Source: Pseudomonadota bacterium
GTDB taxonomy: Bacteria > Pseudomonadota > Gammaproteobacteria > Burkholderiales > JABEVD01
DNA: 8,389 nt
Direction of reading: 5' to 3'
NCBI GenBank assembly: GCA_021811205.1
Contig: JAJZPK010000106.1
Coordinates: forward strand, 1-8,389
In this document: positions 1 to 5,988 of the stretch, in pieces
How positions within the stretch are numbered: position 1 is the first letter of the stretch
How the letters are laid out: every line of letters starts with the position of its first letter
The notes under the pieces: generated by a model
Databases searched by the model: none
Seen by the model: the letters and a program-made list of their open reading frames with translations, nothing else
What the model was told of the DNA's origin: nothing
Translations under genes and position numbers: made by a program

Positions 1-86
1 AGGCTCAACAGCGGAAAATGGTCAGCAGCCTCTATGCCAACTATTGGTTCAAGGAATGTATGGTCTCGTCGAACACGGCAGGGGAG
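1..86 (-). ncRNA. ssrS: 6S RNA (5' half, truncated by the window edge)
   Basis: 6S RNA binds sigma70-RNA polymerase by mimicking an open promoter and lowers transcription in stationary phase. Read on the minus strand, the segment begins just after the zapA stop with CUCCCCUGCCGUGUUCG and then GACGAGACC. From memory this resembles the conserved 5' arm of proteobacterial 6S RNA (E. coli has CUGAGAUGUUCG followed by a GGGCC stretch), with the UGUUCG core at 75-70. The location also fits: ssrS lies directly downstream of zapA in many gamma- and betaproteobacteria, often followed by the 5-formyltetrahydrofolate cyclo-ligase gene. Only about 86 of the usual ~180 nt are present, so the closing stem and central bubble cannot be checked here. 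The 5' end is approximate. No convincing promoter was found inside zapA. Confidence 0.6.
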
Positions 87-89
87 TAA

Positions 90-389
90 CTAGAAAAGCT
101 CTTCCTGCTCGACCATCGCTTTTTCGAGCGAAGACTTCATGGTGTTTATTCTACGCTTGAATTCGCCGATTTCAAGTCCGCCCGACTTCACTGACAGCAA
201 TTCGTGCGCGATATTGAGTGCGGCCATCACCGCGATCCTGTCCGTGCCGACCAGTTTGCCCGCCTCCCTGATCTCTCCCATCTTCCTGTCCAGATAGGCG
301 ACGGCATCCAGAAGCGCCCCTTCTTCGCCCTCCTCGCAAGCGACCCTGAAAGGGCGTCCGTCTATGATGACGTCCAGGCTCTTGCTCAT
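90..389 (-). CDS. zapA: Cell division protein ZapA
   Basis: ZapA is a small cytosolic protein that binds FtsZ, cross-links its protofilaments and stabilises the Z ring at midcell. The 99-residue product has the usual length. The N-terminal part (residues 1-45, starting SKSLDVIIDGRPFRV) matches the ZapA head domain. The signature helix RIAVMAALNIAHELL is at 51-65, and a C-terminal helical coiled-coil tail (about 70-99) ends in acidic residues. The ATG overlaps the stop of the upstream zapB-like gene in an ATGA arrangement, so the two are probably translationally coupled. The 6S RNA gene follows within a few bases of its stop, which is the common proteobacterial order. Family assignment is confident. 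Confidence 0.95.
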   Translation of the reverse strand: MSKSLDVIIDGRPFRVACEEGEEGALLDAVAYLDRKMGEIREAGKLVGTDRIAVMAALNIAHELLSVKSGGLEIGEFKRRINTMKSSLEKAMVEQEELF

Positions 390-586
390 TCTTCTTCTCC
401 GGGAATTTTGGTCAGGAGGGATTCCAGCCTGCTTTTCGCGAGGTCGATTTTTTCCCCAAGGCGCCTGTTCTCTCCTTGGGCTTGCGCAAGGTCCTGCCTG
501 AGGGCGAGGTTTTCCACACGCAGCCTGTGATTCAATTCTATGAATTGGGCAATTTTTTCTTCAAGCGCTTTGAGTTCTGCGTCCAT
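386..586 (-). CDS. ZapB-like small coiled-coil protein (TIGR02449 type)
   Basis: This 66-residue protein is predicted to be almost entirely alpha-helical coiled coil. Leu, Ile and Val recur in heptads from residue 4 to about 58, for example LKALEEKIAQFIELNHRL, and the tail is acidic (PGEEE). It resembles the short conserved family found directly upstream of zapA in betaproteobacteria, which is often annotated as ZapB-like. By analogy it would act in the cytosol with ZapA on the Z ring, but that role is inferred from position and coiled-coil form. The ATG at 586 was preferred over a TTG at 622 because the TTG lies inside the -35 hexamer of a good promoter, and because 66 aa matches the family length. 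It overlaps zapA by 4 bp. There is no Shine-Dalgarno sequence at a normal distance, and the transcript may be leaderless. Confidence 0.8.
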   Translation of the reverse strand: MDAELKALEEKIAQFIELNHRLRVENLALRQDLAQAQGENRRLGEKIDLAKSRLESLLTKIPGEEE

Positions 587-592
587 CCTGAG

Positions 593-622
593 ACTATAGA
601 TTAACAAAAGCAGGCAAGTCAA
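593..622 (-). promoter_or_regulatory. Sigma70-type promoter for zapB-like/zapA
   Basis: On the minus strand there is a -35 hexamer TTGACT (622-617, 5 of 6 consensus) and a -10 hexamer TATAGT (598-593, 5 of 6), separated by 18 bp. Only six bases (CTCAGG) lie between the -10 and the ATG at 586. A normal start 6-7 nt after the -10 would therefore fall on or next to the A of the start codon, predicting a leaderless mRNA. The hexamers are seen directly; the start site is inferred. Confidence 0.65.
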
Positions 623-632
623 CGCGCCTGAT

Positions 633-661
633 TTTAATCGCGGGCAAGCCTCATGTAAAAT
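633..661 (+). promoter_or_regulatory. Possible promoter for mltA
   Basis: A -10-like TAAAAT (656-661, 5 of 6) lies 6 nt before the mltA ATG. A poor -35 (TTTAAT, 633-638, 3 of 6) is 17 bp further upstream. It mirrors the opposite promoter, with the -10 again six bases from the start codon. The weak -35 keeps confidence low. Confidence 0.3.
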
Positions 662-667
662 GCACCC

Positions 668-1762
668 ATGCCCATACTCGCGCTCCTTCTGCTTTTCCTC
701 TTCGCCGGCTGCTGCACGGTCCCCAAGGTCCCCCCTGCGCCCCGCGCAGTTTCCTGGAGCGACCTGCCAGGATGGGACAAGAACGACCTTCTGCCTTCCT
801 GGAAATCCTTCACAAGAAGCTGCTCGAGGCTCAAGACGCGGTCTTCATGGTCCAAGGTATGCGGGGAAGCCATGGCCCTTGAAAATCAGGGCGAAAAGGA
901 GGTCCGCGCCTTCTTCGAAGAGCATTTCACCCCCTATGCGCTTCCCAATTCGGACGGGTCCGATGAAGGGCTGATCACCGGGTATTACGAGCCCGTCATC
1001 AGGGGAAGCCTGAAACCCAGTTCCCGCTACAAATATCCGGTCTACGGCGTGCCCAAGAACCTCATCTCTGTCGACCTTTCCGAGCTCTATCCCGAGCTCA
1101 CCCACATGCGCTTGAGGGGAAGGGTGGTGGGGAACAGGCTGGTCCCCTACTACAGCCGCGCCCAGATTGCCGGCGAGCCCGATCTCTTGAAGGGAGACGA
1201 GATCCTCTGGGCCGACGATGCGATCGATCTCTTTTTCCTGCAGATACAGGGATCGGGGCGGGTGATGCTGCCTGATGGGGACATGGTCAGGATAGGTTAT
1301 GCGGACCAGAACGGCTATCCCTACAGATCGATAGGCAAGGTGCTGGTGGAACGCGGGGAATTGAGCGTCTCCCAGGCGTCGATGGAGGGCATCAAGGCAT
1401 GGGGGAGGTCGCACCCTGAAAAGCTGGAAAGGCTTCTTGACGAGAATCCGAGCTACGTCTTCTTCAGGTTCCTGAAGAATTCGGAAGAAAACCCGCCCGG
1501 CTCACTAGGCGTTCCCTTGTCGCCCGGCATCAGCATCGCGGTCGATACCCGCGTCATTCCCCTGGGTTCGCCCGTCTATCTTTCGACCACCTGGCCGGAA
1601 AGCGAGAAGGAATTCGACCGACTCATGCTGGCGCAGGACACGGGCGGCGCGATCAGGGGAAAGGTGAGGGCTGACGTCTACTGGGGATCGGGAAGAGAGG
1701 CGGGGGAACTTGCCGGCAAGACCCGCCAGCGCGGCAGGCTGTGGGTCCTTCTTCCCAGGTAA
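668..1762 (+). CDS. mltA: Membrane-bound lytic murein transglycosylase A (MltA)
   Basis: MltA is an outer-membrane lipoprotein that cleaves the MurNAc-GlcNAc bond of peptidoglycan and leaves 1,6-anhydro-MurNAc. It acts in cell-wall recycling and division. The 364-residue product starts with a hydrophobic stretch (3-13) and a lipobox-like LFAGC with Cys15 as the probable lipidated residue. The MltA domain follows: GLITGYYEP near residue 100, ILWADDAIDLFFLQIQGSG around 180-197, and NPSYVFFR. The C-terminal 3D (double-psi barrel) domain holds AQDTGGAI and RADVYWGSG. Asp336, in the latter motif, aligns with catalytic Asp308 of E. coli MltA, and Asp324 is the second conserved Asp. The start keeps the full signal peptide, but no Shine-Dalgarno sequence is visible. 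It is divergent from the zapB-like/zapA genes, and its stop is 4 bp from that of a convergent small gene. AGG and AGA are unusually frequent among its Arg codons. Confidence 0.93.
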   Translation: MPILALLLLFLFAGCCTVPKVPPAPRAVSWSDLPGWDKNDLLPSWKSFTRSCSRLKTRSSWSKVCGEAMALENQGEKEVRAFFEEHFTPYALPNSDGSDEGLITGYYEPVIRGSLKPSSRYKYPVYGVPKNLISVDLSELYPELTHMRLRGRVVGNRLVPYYSRAQIAGEPDLLKGDEILWADDAIDLFFLQIQGSGRVMLPDGDMVRIGYADQNGYPYRSIGKVLVERGELSVSQASMEGIKAWGRSHPEKLERLLDENPSYVFFRFLKNSEENPPGSLGVPLSPGISIAVDTRVIPLGSPVYLSTTWPESEKEFDRLMLAQDTGGAIRGKVRADVYWGSGREAGELAGKTRQRGRLWVLLPR

Positions 1763-1766
1763 GGAC

Positions 1767-1895
1767 TCAGGAGTTGTTTTCCTGACGCTCCTTCGCAATT
1801 TCCATATCGCTCTTTTCATGGCCGGATTTTCTTCCGGAAAACGCGACGAAGAGGATTGCGCTCACAAAAACGATGGTGGTGATGGTTTCGATCAT
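1767..1895 (-). CDS. Small single-pass membrane protein, function unknown
   Basis: The 42-residue product has one hydrophobic helix near the N-terminus (about residues 4-20, TITTIVFVSAILFVAFS). It is followed by a charged tail rich in Lys, Glu and Asn, so the C-terminus probably faces the cytosol (Arg and Lys follow the helix). The ATG at 1895 is preceded by GAGG with 6 nt spacing. An in-frame ATG at 1970 would add 25 residues but lacks such a site. It shares strand with the 74-aa membrane protein gene 115 bp upstream, and ends 4 bp from the mltA stop in convergent orientation. Its size and layout recall small oxidase accessory subunits such as CcoQ, but no specific similarity was recognised and no oxidase gene adjoins it. 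Confidence 0.6.
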   Translation of the reverse strand: MIETITTIVFVSAILFVAFSGRKSGHEKSDMEIAKERQENNS

Positions 1896-2010
1896 GGAGT
1901 ACCTCGCTATATCAGGATTTAATGATGAATACCGGTAAATGAAATTACGAATACCTGAAAAACCGATCATGCTTCAATATTACACTCTGATTGCAGGATT
2001 GGAAACCCCT

Positions 2011-2235
2011 TCACTTTGATGCGGCAGGAGAAGATTCCGGGCTGCCTATGCGGGGCAGCTTCAATCTCATTGCATCGGCGCCCTGAACATCGTCCGCATC
2101 CTGGAGCATCTTCTTCAGCTTCGAATCCACTGCCTTGGGAGGATGGCCCATCAGATATCCGGTAGCGGCCATGGCGAGGAAGGCGAGGACTATTCCCCCT
2201 AGCAAGATCCAGTTGTTTTTTCGCTTCTTTTCCAT
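2011..2235 (-). CDS. Small membrane-anchored protein, function unknown
   Basis: The 74-residue product has a very basic N-terminus (MEKKRKNN). A transmembrane helix follows (about 9-29, WILLGGIVLAFLAMAATGYL), and then a soluble tail of about 45 residues with a short helical segment (SKLKKMLQDADDVQGADAMRL) and a Pro/Ser/Ala-rich end. The positive-inside rule puts the N-terminus in the cytosol and the tail in the periplasm. The helix could also be an uncleaved signal anchor. The start at 2235 is well supported: GGAGG lies 6 nt upstream of the ATG. An earlier in-frame ATG at 2283 would give a less plausible N-terminus without such a site. No family was recognised. It may be co-transcribed with the 42-aa gene downstream. 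Confidence 0.65.
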   Translation of the reverse strand: MEKKRKNNWILLGGIVLAFLAMAATGYLMGHPPKAVDSKLKKMLQDADDVQGADAMRLKLPRIGSPESSPAASK

Positions 2236-2408
2236 TTGTTTCCTCCTTCGGGGAAAAGTGTACAGTAAACTCAAGAAATCCAATAGGTTGCCGATAAGCG
2301 GGAAAAGGAAGGGAAGCGGCCTTCAGGAAAGAAACATGGGGGCGCGGAGGAAGAGAAGCGCGAAACCGGCCATCTTCCGGAGCCGGGCCACAAGATAGAC
2401 ACAAGAGC

Positions 2409-2490
2409 CTAGCGTATCCGAAAAGATACGAAACGCGAAGGGCCTGTTTGTGCGGCCCTCCGGCCCATGTTTCCGAAAATGATACGCTAG
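2409..2490. repeat. 82-bp element with 10-bp perfect inverted ends, overlapping the dsbC stop
   Basis: CTAGCGTATC (2409-2418) and GATACGCTAG (2481-2490) are perfect inverted copies that bound the element. A third copy of the core, GATACG (2425-2430), makes a small hairpin with 2413-2418 (6-bp stem, loop CGAAAA). It also forms an imperfect direct repeat with the right end: TCCGAAAAGATACG at 2417-2430 versus TCCGAAAATGATACG at 2472-2486. A separate hairpin AGGGCC/GGCCCT (2439-2444 and 2454-2459) sits in the middle. The TAG stop of dsbC is inside the right end. It could be a terminator or processing region for the dsbC transcript, or a small miniature-transposon-like repeat. The rest of the 2236-2486 gap shows no gene. 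Confidence 0.6.
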
Positions 2491-3194
2491 TCGGCCTTGG
2501 CCGAGGAGAGTGCCTTCTCTATGTCGTCGGCGGGCATGTAGCCCGGATTGATCGATCCGTCGGCGAAAATGATGGCGGGCGTGCCGTTGATCCTGAGCCT
2601 GGCTGCGAGCTGGGCGACCTTCTTGAGCGCGCTCGTGTCGCAGGCCTTCGCCTTGGGCGGATTCTTTCCTTCGAGCAGGGCATCGCGCCAGATCTTGTCC
2701 CGATTGGGCGAGCACCAGATGTCCTTCGCCTTCTCCGGCGAGCCCGGCAGGATGGCCAGGATGAAGCGGTAGATCGTGACGTTGTTCACTTTCTGCATCT
2801 CCTTCTCGAGGCGCTTGCAGAAAGGGCAGTTCGGATCGGTGAAGATCGCGACCTTGCGCTTTCCGTCTCCTTTCACTTCCTTGAAGGCATACTGGAAGGG
2901 AAGCGAATCGAACTTGACCGCATAGAGCTTCTTGGCTCTCGCCTCGGTCAGGTTCTGCATGGTCTTCATGTCGTAGAGGCTGCCCGAGAGGAGAAAATCC
3001 GTTTTTTCGTCCGTGTAGACGATGCTGTCCTCGAAGGCGACCTCATAGAGGCCGCCGTAGGGCGTCTTCACGACCTCGATGATCTTCTCCTTGGGGAATT
3101 TCTTCTGCATTGCAGCCCTGACGCTGGCAGTATCTGCCTGGGCGGCCGAGATCGAAACGAAGAATGCAAGAGCGATGTAGGCAATGGATTTCAT
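2487..3194 (-). CDS. dsbC: Thiol:disulfide interchange protein DsbC
   Basis: DsbC is a periplasmic homodimeric disulfide isomerase that reshuffles wrong disulfides and is kept reduced by DsbD. The 235-residue product has a Sec signal peptide (1-20, cleavage after AQA). The N-terminal dimerisation domain spans about 21-85, and a linker leads into the thioredoxin-fold domain. The active site is CPFC at 123-126 inside FTDPNCPFCKRL, and the cis-proline loop is GTPA with Pro206. Cys161 and Cys185 correspond to the structural disulfide of E. coli DsbC (C141-C163). E. coli has CGYC at the active site, but CPxC variants are common. The gene lies 21 bp downstream of the UbiH-type hydroxylase and is probably co-transcribed with it. 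Its TAG stop is part of an inverted repeat. The Shine-Dalgarno sequence is weak. Confidence 0.93.
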   Translation of the reverse strand: MKSIAYIALAFFVSISAAQADTASVRAAMQKKFPKEKIIEVVKTPYGGLYEVAFEDSIVYTDEKTDFLLSGSLYDMKTMQNLTEARAKKLYAVKFDSLPFQYAFKEVKGDGKRKVAIFTDPNCPFCKRLEKEMQKVNNVTIYRFILAILPGSPEKAKDIWCSPNRDKIWRDALLEGKNPPKAKACDTSALKKVAQLAARLRINGTPAIIFADGSINPGYMPADDIEKALSSAKAD

Positions 3195-3215
3195 GGTGTT
3201 TCCCGAATAAAAAAA

Positions 3216-4367
3216 TCAAGCGAGGGCATGCTGGATCAGCGCGTTCTTGAGCCAGGGCTGTCCTTCGACCATCCTGAGCCCGATATTCCTGGCAAAAGGA
3301 ATGCCGGGGAGTTCGTTGTTGAAAAGCTTCTGCAGCATGTCTGTCGTGCTCTGCATGGTCAGTATGTCTTCGCGCCTTGCGCGGTCGAACTTGCGCAGCA
3401 GATGATAGTCTCCGCAGTCCTTCTGCGGGCCGCGATTGATCAGCACTTCAGACAGTTCGCGCGCATCCCTGAAGCCCAGGTTCACGCCCTGGCCTGCCAA
3501 TGGATGGGTATTGTGGGCCGCATCGCCGACGAGCGCAACCCTGGGTTTCACCAGGCTTGATACGCGCATCAGCCTCAAGGGAAATGCCTGGGGAGGCGTC
3601 ATCGGCTTCAATTCCCCCAGCCTGTTGTTCGACGCTTCCATGACCTTTTGGGAAAATTGCGGATCGGCCATCAGTTTCTCGGCCTCCTCCGTCCAGATCG
3701 ACCAGACGATCGATATCCTGTTTTCCGGCATCGGCAGGAAGGCGAGCACGCCGTCTTTCCTGAACCATTGCCATGCGGTGTCGCGATGGGGCTTGTCGCA
3801 TTCGAAATTGGCGACGACGCCCATCTGGTTGTACGGCCTTGGATTGATTTCGAATCCTGCATGCTGCCTGAGCCAGGAACGCGCGCCGTCCGCCCCCACG
3901 ATCAGTTTCGCATTGAGCCTGGCGTCCTCCAGGTCGAGCTCGATCGAATCTTCCGACCAGACCATGTCGCGGCAGGCTGCCGGCCTGAAGATTTTCAGGT
4001 TTTCCTGGTCTTCGATGGATTTCTCGAGCCCGCCGAGCAGATTTCTGCTCTCGAGTATCCAGGCGAGCTCGGATACGCCGACGTCTTCAGCACTGAACCT
4101 GAGTTCGGATTGGCCGTCGTCGCCGAAGATGCGCATCTCCCTCACGGGATTGATGCGCGTCTTGTCCATTTTCCCCCATCCGCCGCATTTTTCGAGAAAC
4201 CGGGCGGAACCGGGGCTGATCGCGTAGATCCTGGCATCCCAGCCCTGTTTTTCGGCGGATATCGGGGAGGATTCGACAAGCGCGAGCTTCAGCCCGCTGT
4301 TGGCAAGGGAGGCCGCGAGGCTGGAACCCACCAGCCCGCCGCCGACGATGATTGCATCAAAATCCAT
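3216..4367 (-). CDS. UbiH/UbiF/VisC-family FAD-dependent hydroxylase
   Basis: This 383-residue flavin monooxygenase very probably hydroxylates the aromatic ring of a ubiquinone precursor, at the cytosolic face of the inner membrane. The N-terminal Rossmann motif GGGLVG is at 9-14, with the acidic end of the second strand at Glu32. A GADG motif is at 158-161. The FAD-ribityl motif GDAAHNTHPLAGQGVNLG is at 281-298, and the PLAGQG form is typical of the UbiH/COQ6 family. The C-terminal RNIGLRMV segment (360-367) also fits. Length is normal (about 380-400). Which ring position it uses (UbiH, UbiF, UbiI or a broad-range enzyme) cannot be decided from sequence motifs alone. It is the first gene of a probable operon with dsbC and diverges from tRNA-Met. 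The start fits the Rossmann fold, though the ribosome site is weak. Confidence 0.88.
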   Translation of the reverse strand: MDFDAIIVGGGLVGSSLAASLANSGLKLALVESSPISAEKQGWDARIYAISPGSARFLEKCGGWGKMDKTRINPVREMRIFGDDGQSELRFSAEDVGVSELAWILESRNLLGGLEKSIEDQENLKIFRPAACRDMVWSEDSIELDLEDARLNAKLIVGADGARSWLRQHAGFEINPRPYNQMGVVANFECDKPHRDTAWQWFRKDGVLAFLPMPENRISIVWSIWTEEAEKLMADPQFSQKVMEASNNRLGELKPMTPPQAFPLRLMRVSSLVKPRVALVGDAAHNTHPLAGQGVNLGFRDARELSEVLINRGPQKDCGDYHLLRKFDRARREDILTMQSTTDMLQKLFNNELPGIPFARNIGLRMVEGQPWLKNALIQHALA

Positions 4368-4373
4368 GCGATC

Positions 4374-4402
4374 TTGAAAGAATCCGGGAAAATCATTAAA
4401 AT
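4374..4402 (+). promoter_or_regulatory. Sigma70-type promoter of tRNA-Met
   Basis: TTGAAA (4374-4379, 5 of 6) and TAAAAT (4397-4402, 5 of 6) are separated by exactly 17 bp. The likely start near 4409 would leave a 5' leader of about 23 nt before the mature tRNA. The -35 is only 7 bp from the ATG of the divergent hydroxylase gene. Confidence 0.7.
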
Positions 4403-4431
4403 ACCATATTTGCCGCTTCCCGGCATTCTCC

Positions 4432-4508
4432 GGTGATATAGCTCAGTTGGTTAGAGCACAGCACTCATAACGCTGGGGTCGGTGGTTCAAGTCCACCTAT
4501 CACCACCA
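4432..4508 (+). tRNA. tRNA-Met (CAU), elongator type
   Basis: A full cloverleaf can be drawn by eye. The acceptor stem GGTGATA pairs with TATCACC, and the D arm contains GCTCAGTTGGTTAGAGC. The anticodon loop is CTCATAA with anticodon CAT at 4466-4468. The T arm is GGTGG-TTCAAGT-CCACC, the discriminator is A4505, and CCA is encoded at 4506-4508. The paired first acceptor base argues against initiator tRNA, and the overall shape and the CTCATAA loop favour elongator Met over tRNA-Ile2(CAU), though the latter is not fully excluded. The innermost anticodon-stem pair (A4463, C4471) is a mismatch. It has its own promoter and terminator. Confidence 0.93.
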
Positions 4509-4514
4509 AACATC

Positions 4515-4547
4515 AAAAAGCCCAGCCCGCAACGGCTGGGCTTTTTT
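4515..4547 (+). terminator. Intrinsic terminator of tRNA-Met
   Basis: GCCCAGCC (4520-4527) and GGCTGGGC (4534-4541) form a perfect 8-bp GC-rich stem with a 6-nt loop, followed by six T residues (4542-4547). A run of five A residues before the stem can extend it, so it may also terminate minus-strand transcripts arriving from the right. It starts 7 bp after the tRNA CCA end. Confidence 0.92.
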
Positions 4548-4778
4548 CTCGCCAAAACCAGTAATAATGCGGTTTTGCAGGCGGCATGGTGCGCGTGTCT
4601 AGTCTCATGTCGTGTCGATTTTCCTCGCAATAACGGTCGGTATTTTCCAAATCCGACTCCAAATACATGCGCTTAACGGCACAATTCTCTTCCTAATCAT
4701 GGATTGATATGGCGGAAAGGCAGATCAGTGCGCGCACGTGACTGAAAATGCATGGCAACTACGCATCAAGTTGAGTCT

Positions 4779-4797
4779 GCATCCAAAGCACGGATGC
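4779..4797. other. Hairpin after the TIGR03118-family gene; otherwise featureless gap
   Basis: GCATCC (4779-4784) and GGATGC (4792-4797) form a 6-bp stem with a 7-nt loop just past the stop of the minus-strand propeller gene. No T run follows on the minus strand, so it is at best a weak terminator or RNA 3'-end stabiliser. The rest of the gap from 4548 to 4800 shows no credible gene, RNA or repeat. Confidence 0.3.
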
Positions 4798-4800
4798 GCC

Positions 4801-5943
4801 TCAGTAACCGGAGGAACCGCCTGTCCACGGTGCTGCTCCTCCTGCTTCAGGTTGCGCCGCCGTATCAATGCGGCCATATACGCCGTGTTTCTCATGATCT
4901 GGACCTGCGGTAAAGAAAAGCGCGTTGGCGGGCTGATTGCGCTGCCCATTGCCAAAGGCGATTCCCCACAGACCGTCAATCTTGAGCGGACGGTGATCCG
5001 GCGTCATAAGTTGTCCCTGGAATTTTCCGCTGGCGATGTCGTAGGCGCTGATGGTGCCATCGCCGAAATTTGCGACCAGGAGGCTGTTGCCGAATTTGCC
5101 AAAGTCCGCCGGGGCTCTGGCCAGGCCCCAGGGAGCATTCAGGTGATCACGGCTGACGAGCCGTTGCTTGAGTTCTCCATCTGGGCTGTATACATCGACA
5201 AAACCCTGTCCCGCTCCGTGCACGTCATCGCGTTTCGCGACATCCTGCTTCGCATAGGTGACGTACAAATCTCCATTTATATTCTGGATGCCGAATGGCG
5301 CAAATCCCGTCGGCAAGGCCGGATCGGAAAATTTCGAGGGCGAAAGGTTGACGGCATGAAAATCCTTGTCGAACACGTCGATACGGGCATTGTGGAAGTC
5401 CGCCGCATAGAGCATGGGAGAGGCGCCTGAATCCACGATGGCAAGGCCCTTGTAGATTGCATGGGTTTTTCGGCCATTATCAATCACAGTGATTGCATTG
5501 CTCGAATCCACATTGTAATTCCAGCCGGAGATGCGCCCTTTTTCCGTCGCAAAGAGGAAGCTGCTGGGCCCGGAGTTGCCTCCTTTGCTGACTACGAATG
5601 CGGAAGAATGGTTGTAGACTATCCCGGTCGGATCTCCTCCCGGTATCTTGACCACCAGAGGCGCAGGCTTGCCCGAGCCATCATACAGCGTCGAAACACC
5701 GCTGCCCGCGTCGGAGAGCCAGACATCGCTACGGGGATTGAAAACCAGGCCCCATGGGTTTTTCAGGTTGGAATCGGTTTGGTCCGACTGGACGAATCCG
5801 TCTGAAACCAGATCGTGCCGGGTATAGCTGTTCGTATCATCCGCCCACAACGCGGGGGAAACGGCCGTGAGTGCGGCGCCGAGGATCAGCATCCTGACAA
5901 ATGCGGCCTCTGTCCGGTTCTCGAAAATATTGCAAGGTTTCAT
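4801..5943 (-). CDS. TIGR03118-family exported beta-propeller protein
   Basis: The 380-residue protein matches the pattern of the TIGR03118 family of uncharacterised six-bladed-type propellers. Typical segments are LKNPWGLVFNPRSDVWLSDAG, PTGIVYN, LYAADFHNARIDVFD, FAPFGIQNINGDLYVTYAKQ, LNAPWGLARAPADFGKFGN and DGLWGIAFGNG. The PWGL/PFGI repeats mark successive blades. The start at 5943 is preceded by AGGAGG with 6 nt spacing. The signal peptide has a long N-region (1-18) and a hydrophobic core, with probable cleavage after ALWA (34), so it is likely periplasmic or secreted. A Gly/Ser-rich tail ends at Tyr380. No catalytic residues are known for this family. A 45-bp gap separates it from the upstream unknown gene, probably one operon. 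Confidence 0.85.
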   Translation of the reverse strand: MKPCNIFENRTEAAFVRMLILGAALTAVSPALWADDTNSYTRHDLVSDGFVQSDQTDSNLKNPWGLVFNPRSDVWLSDAGSGVSTLYDGSGKPAPLVVKIPGGDPTGIVYNHSSAFVVSKGGNSGPSSFLFATEKGRISGWNYNVDSSNAITVIDNGRKTHAIYKGLAIVDSGASPMLYAADFHNARIDVFDKDFHAVNLSPSKFSDPALPTGFAPFGIQNINGDLYVTYAKQDVAKRDDVHGAGQGFVDVYSPDGELKQRLVSRDHLNAPWGLARAPADFGKFGNSLLVANFGDGTISAYDIASGKFQGQLMTPDHRPLKIDGLWGIAFGNGQRNQPANALFFTAGPDHEKHGVYGRIDTAAQPEAGGAAPWTGGSSGY

Positions 5944-5988
5944 TTGACACCTCCTGTTCTTGATTGACCGAAAGAGCACGATGGCTCA

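Noticed and set aside
3..89. Short open plus-strand frame running in from the left edge and stopping at 87-89
   Set aside because: It is only 28 codons, antisense to the likely 6S RNA and convergent on zapA, with no recognisable protein content.
1767..1785. TCAGGA/TCCTGA hairpin between mltA and the convergent small gene, as a terminator
   Set aside because: The stem is six base pairs with no T run on either strand, and it overlaps the small gene's coding end.
2448..3560. Plus-strand open frame of 370 codons
   Set aside because: It lies antisense to dsbC and the end of the hydroxylase gene, both of which have clear family motifs. The product is a shadow rich in Arg, Asp, Leu and Val.
4432..4508. 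tRNA 3' end as a proven integration (att) site
   Set aside because: No second copy of the tRNA 3' end and no integrase gene is present in the window. It remains only a possibility raised by codon use.
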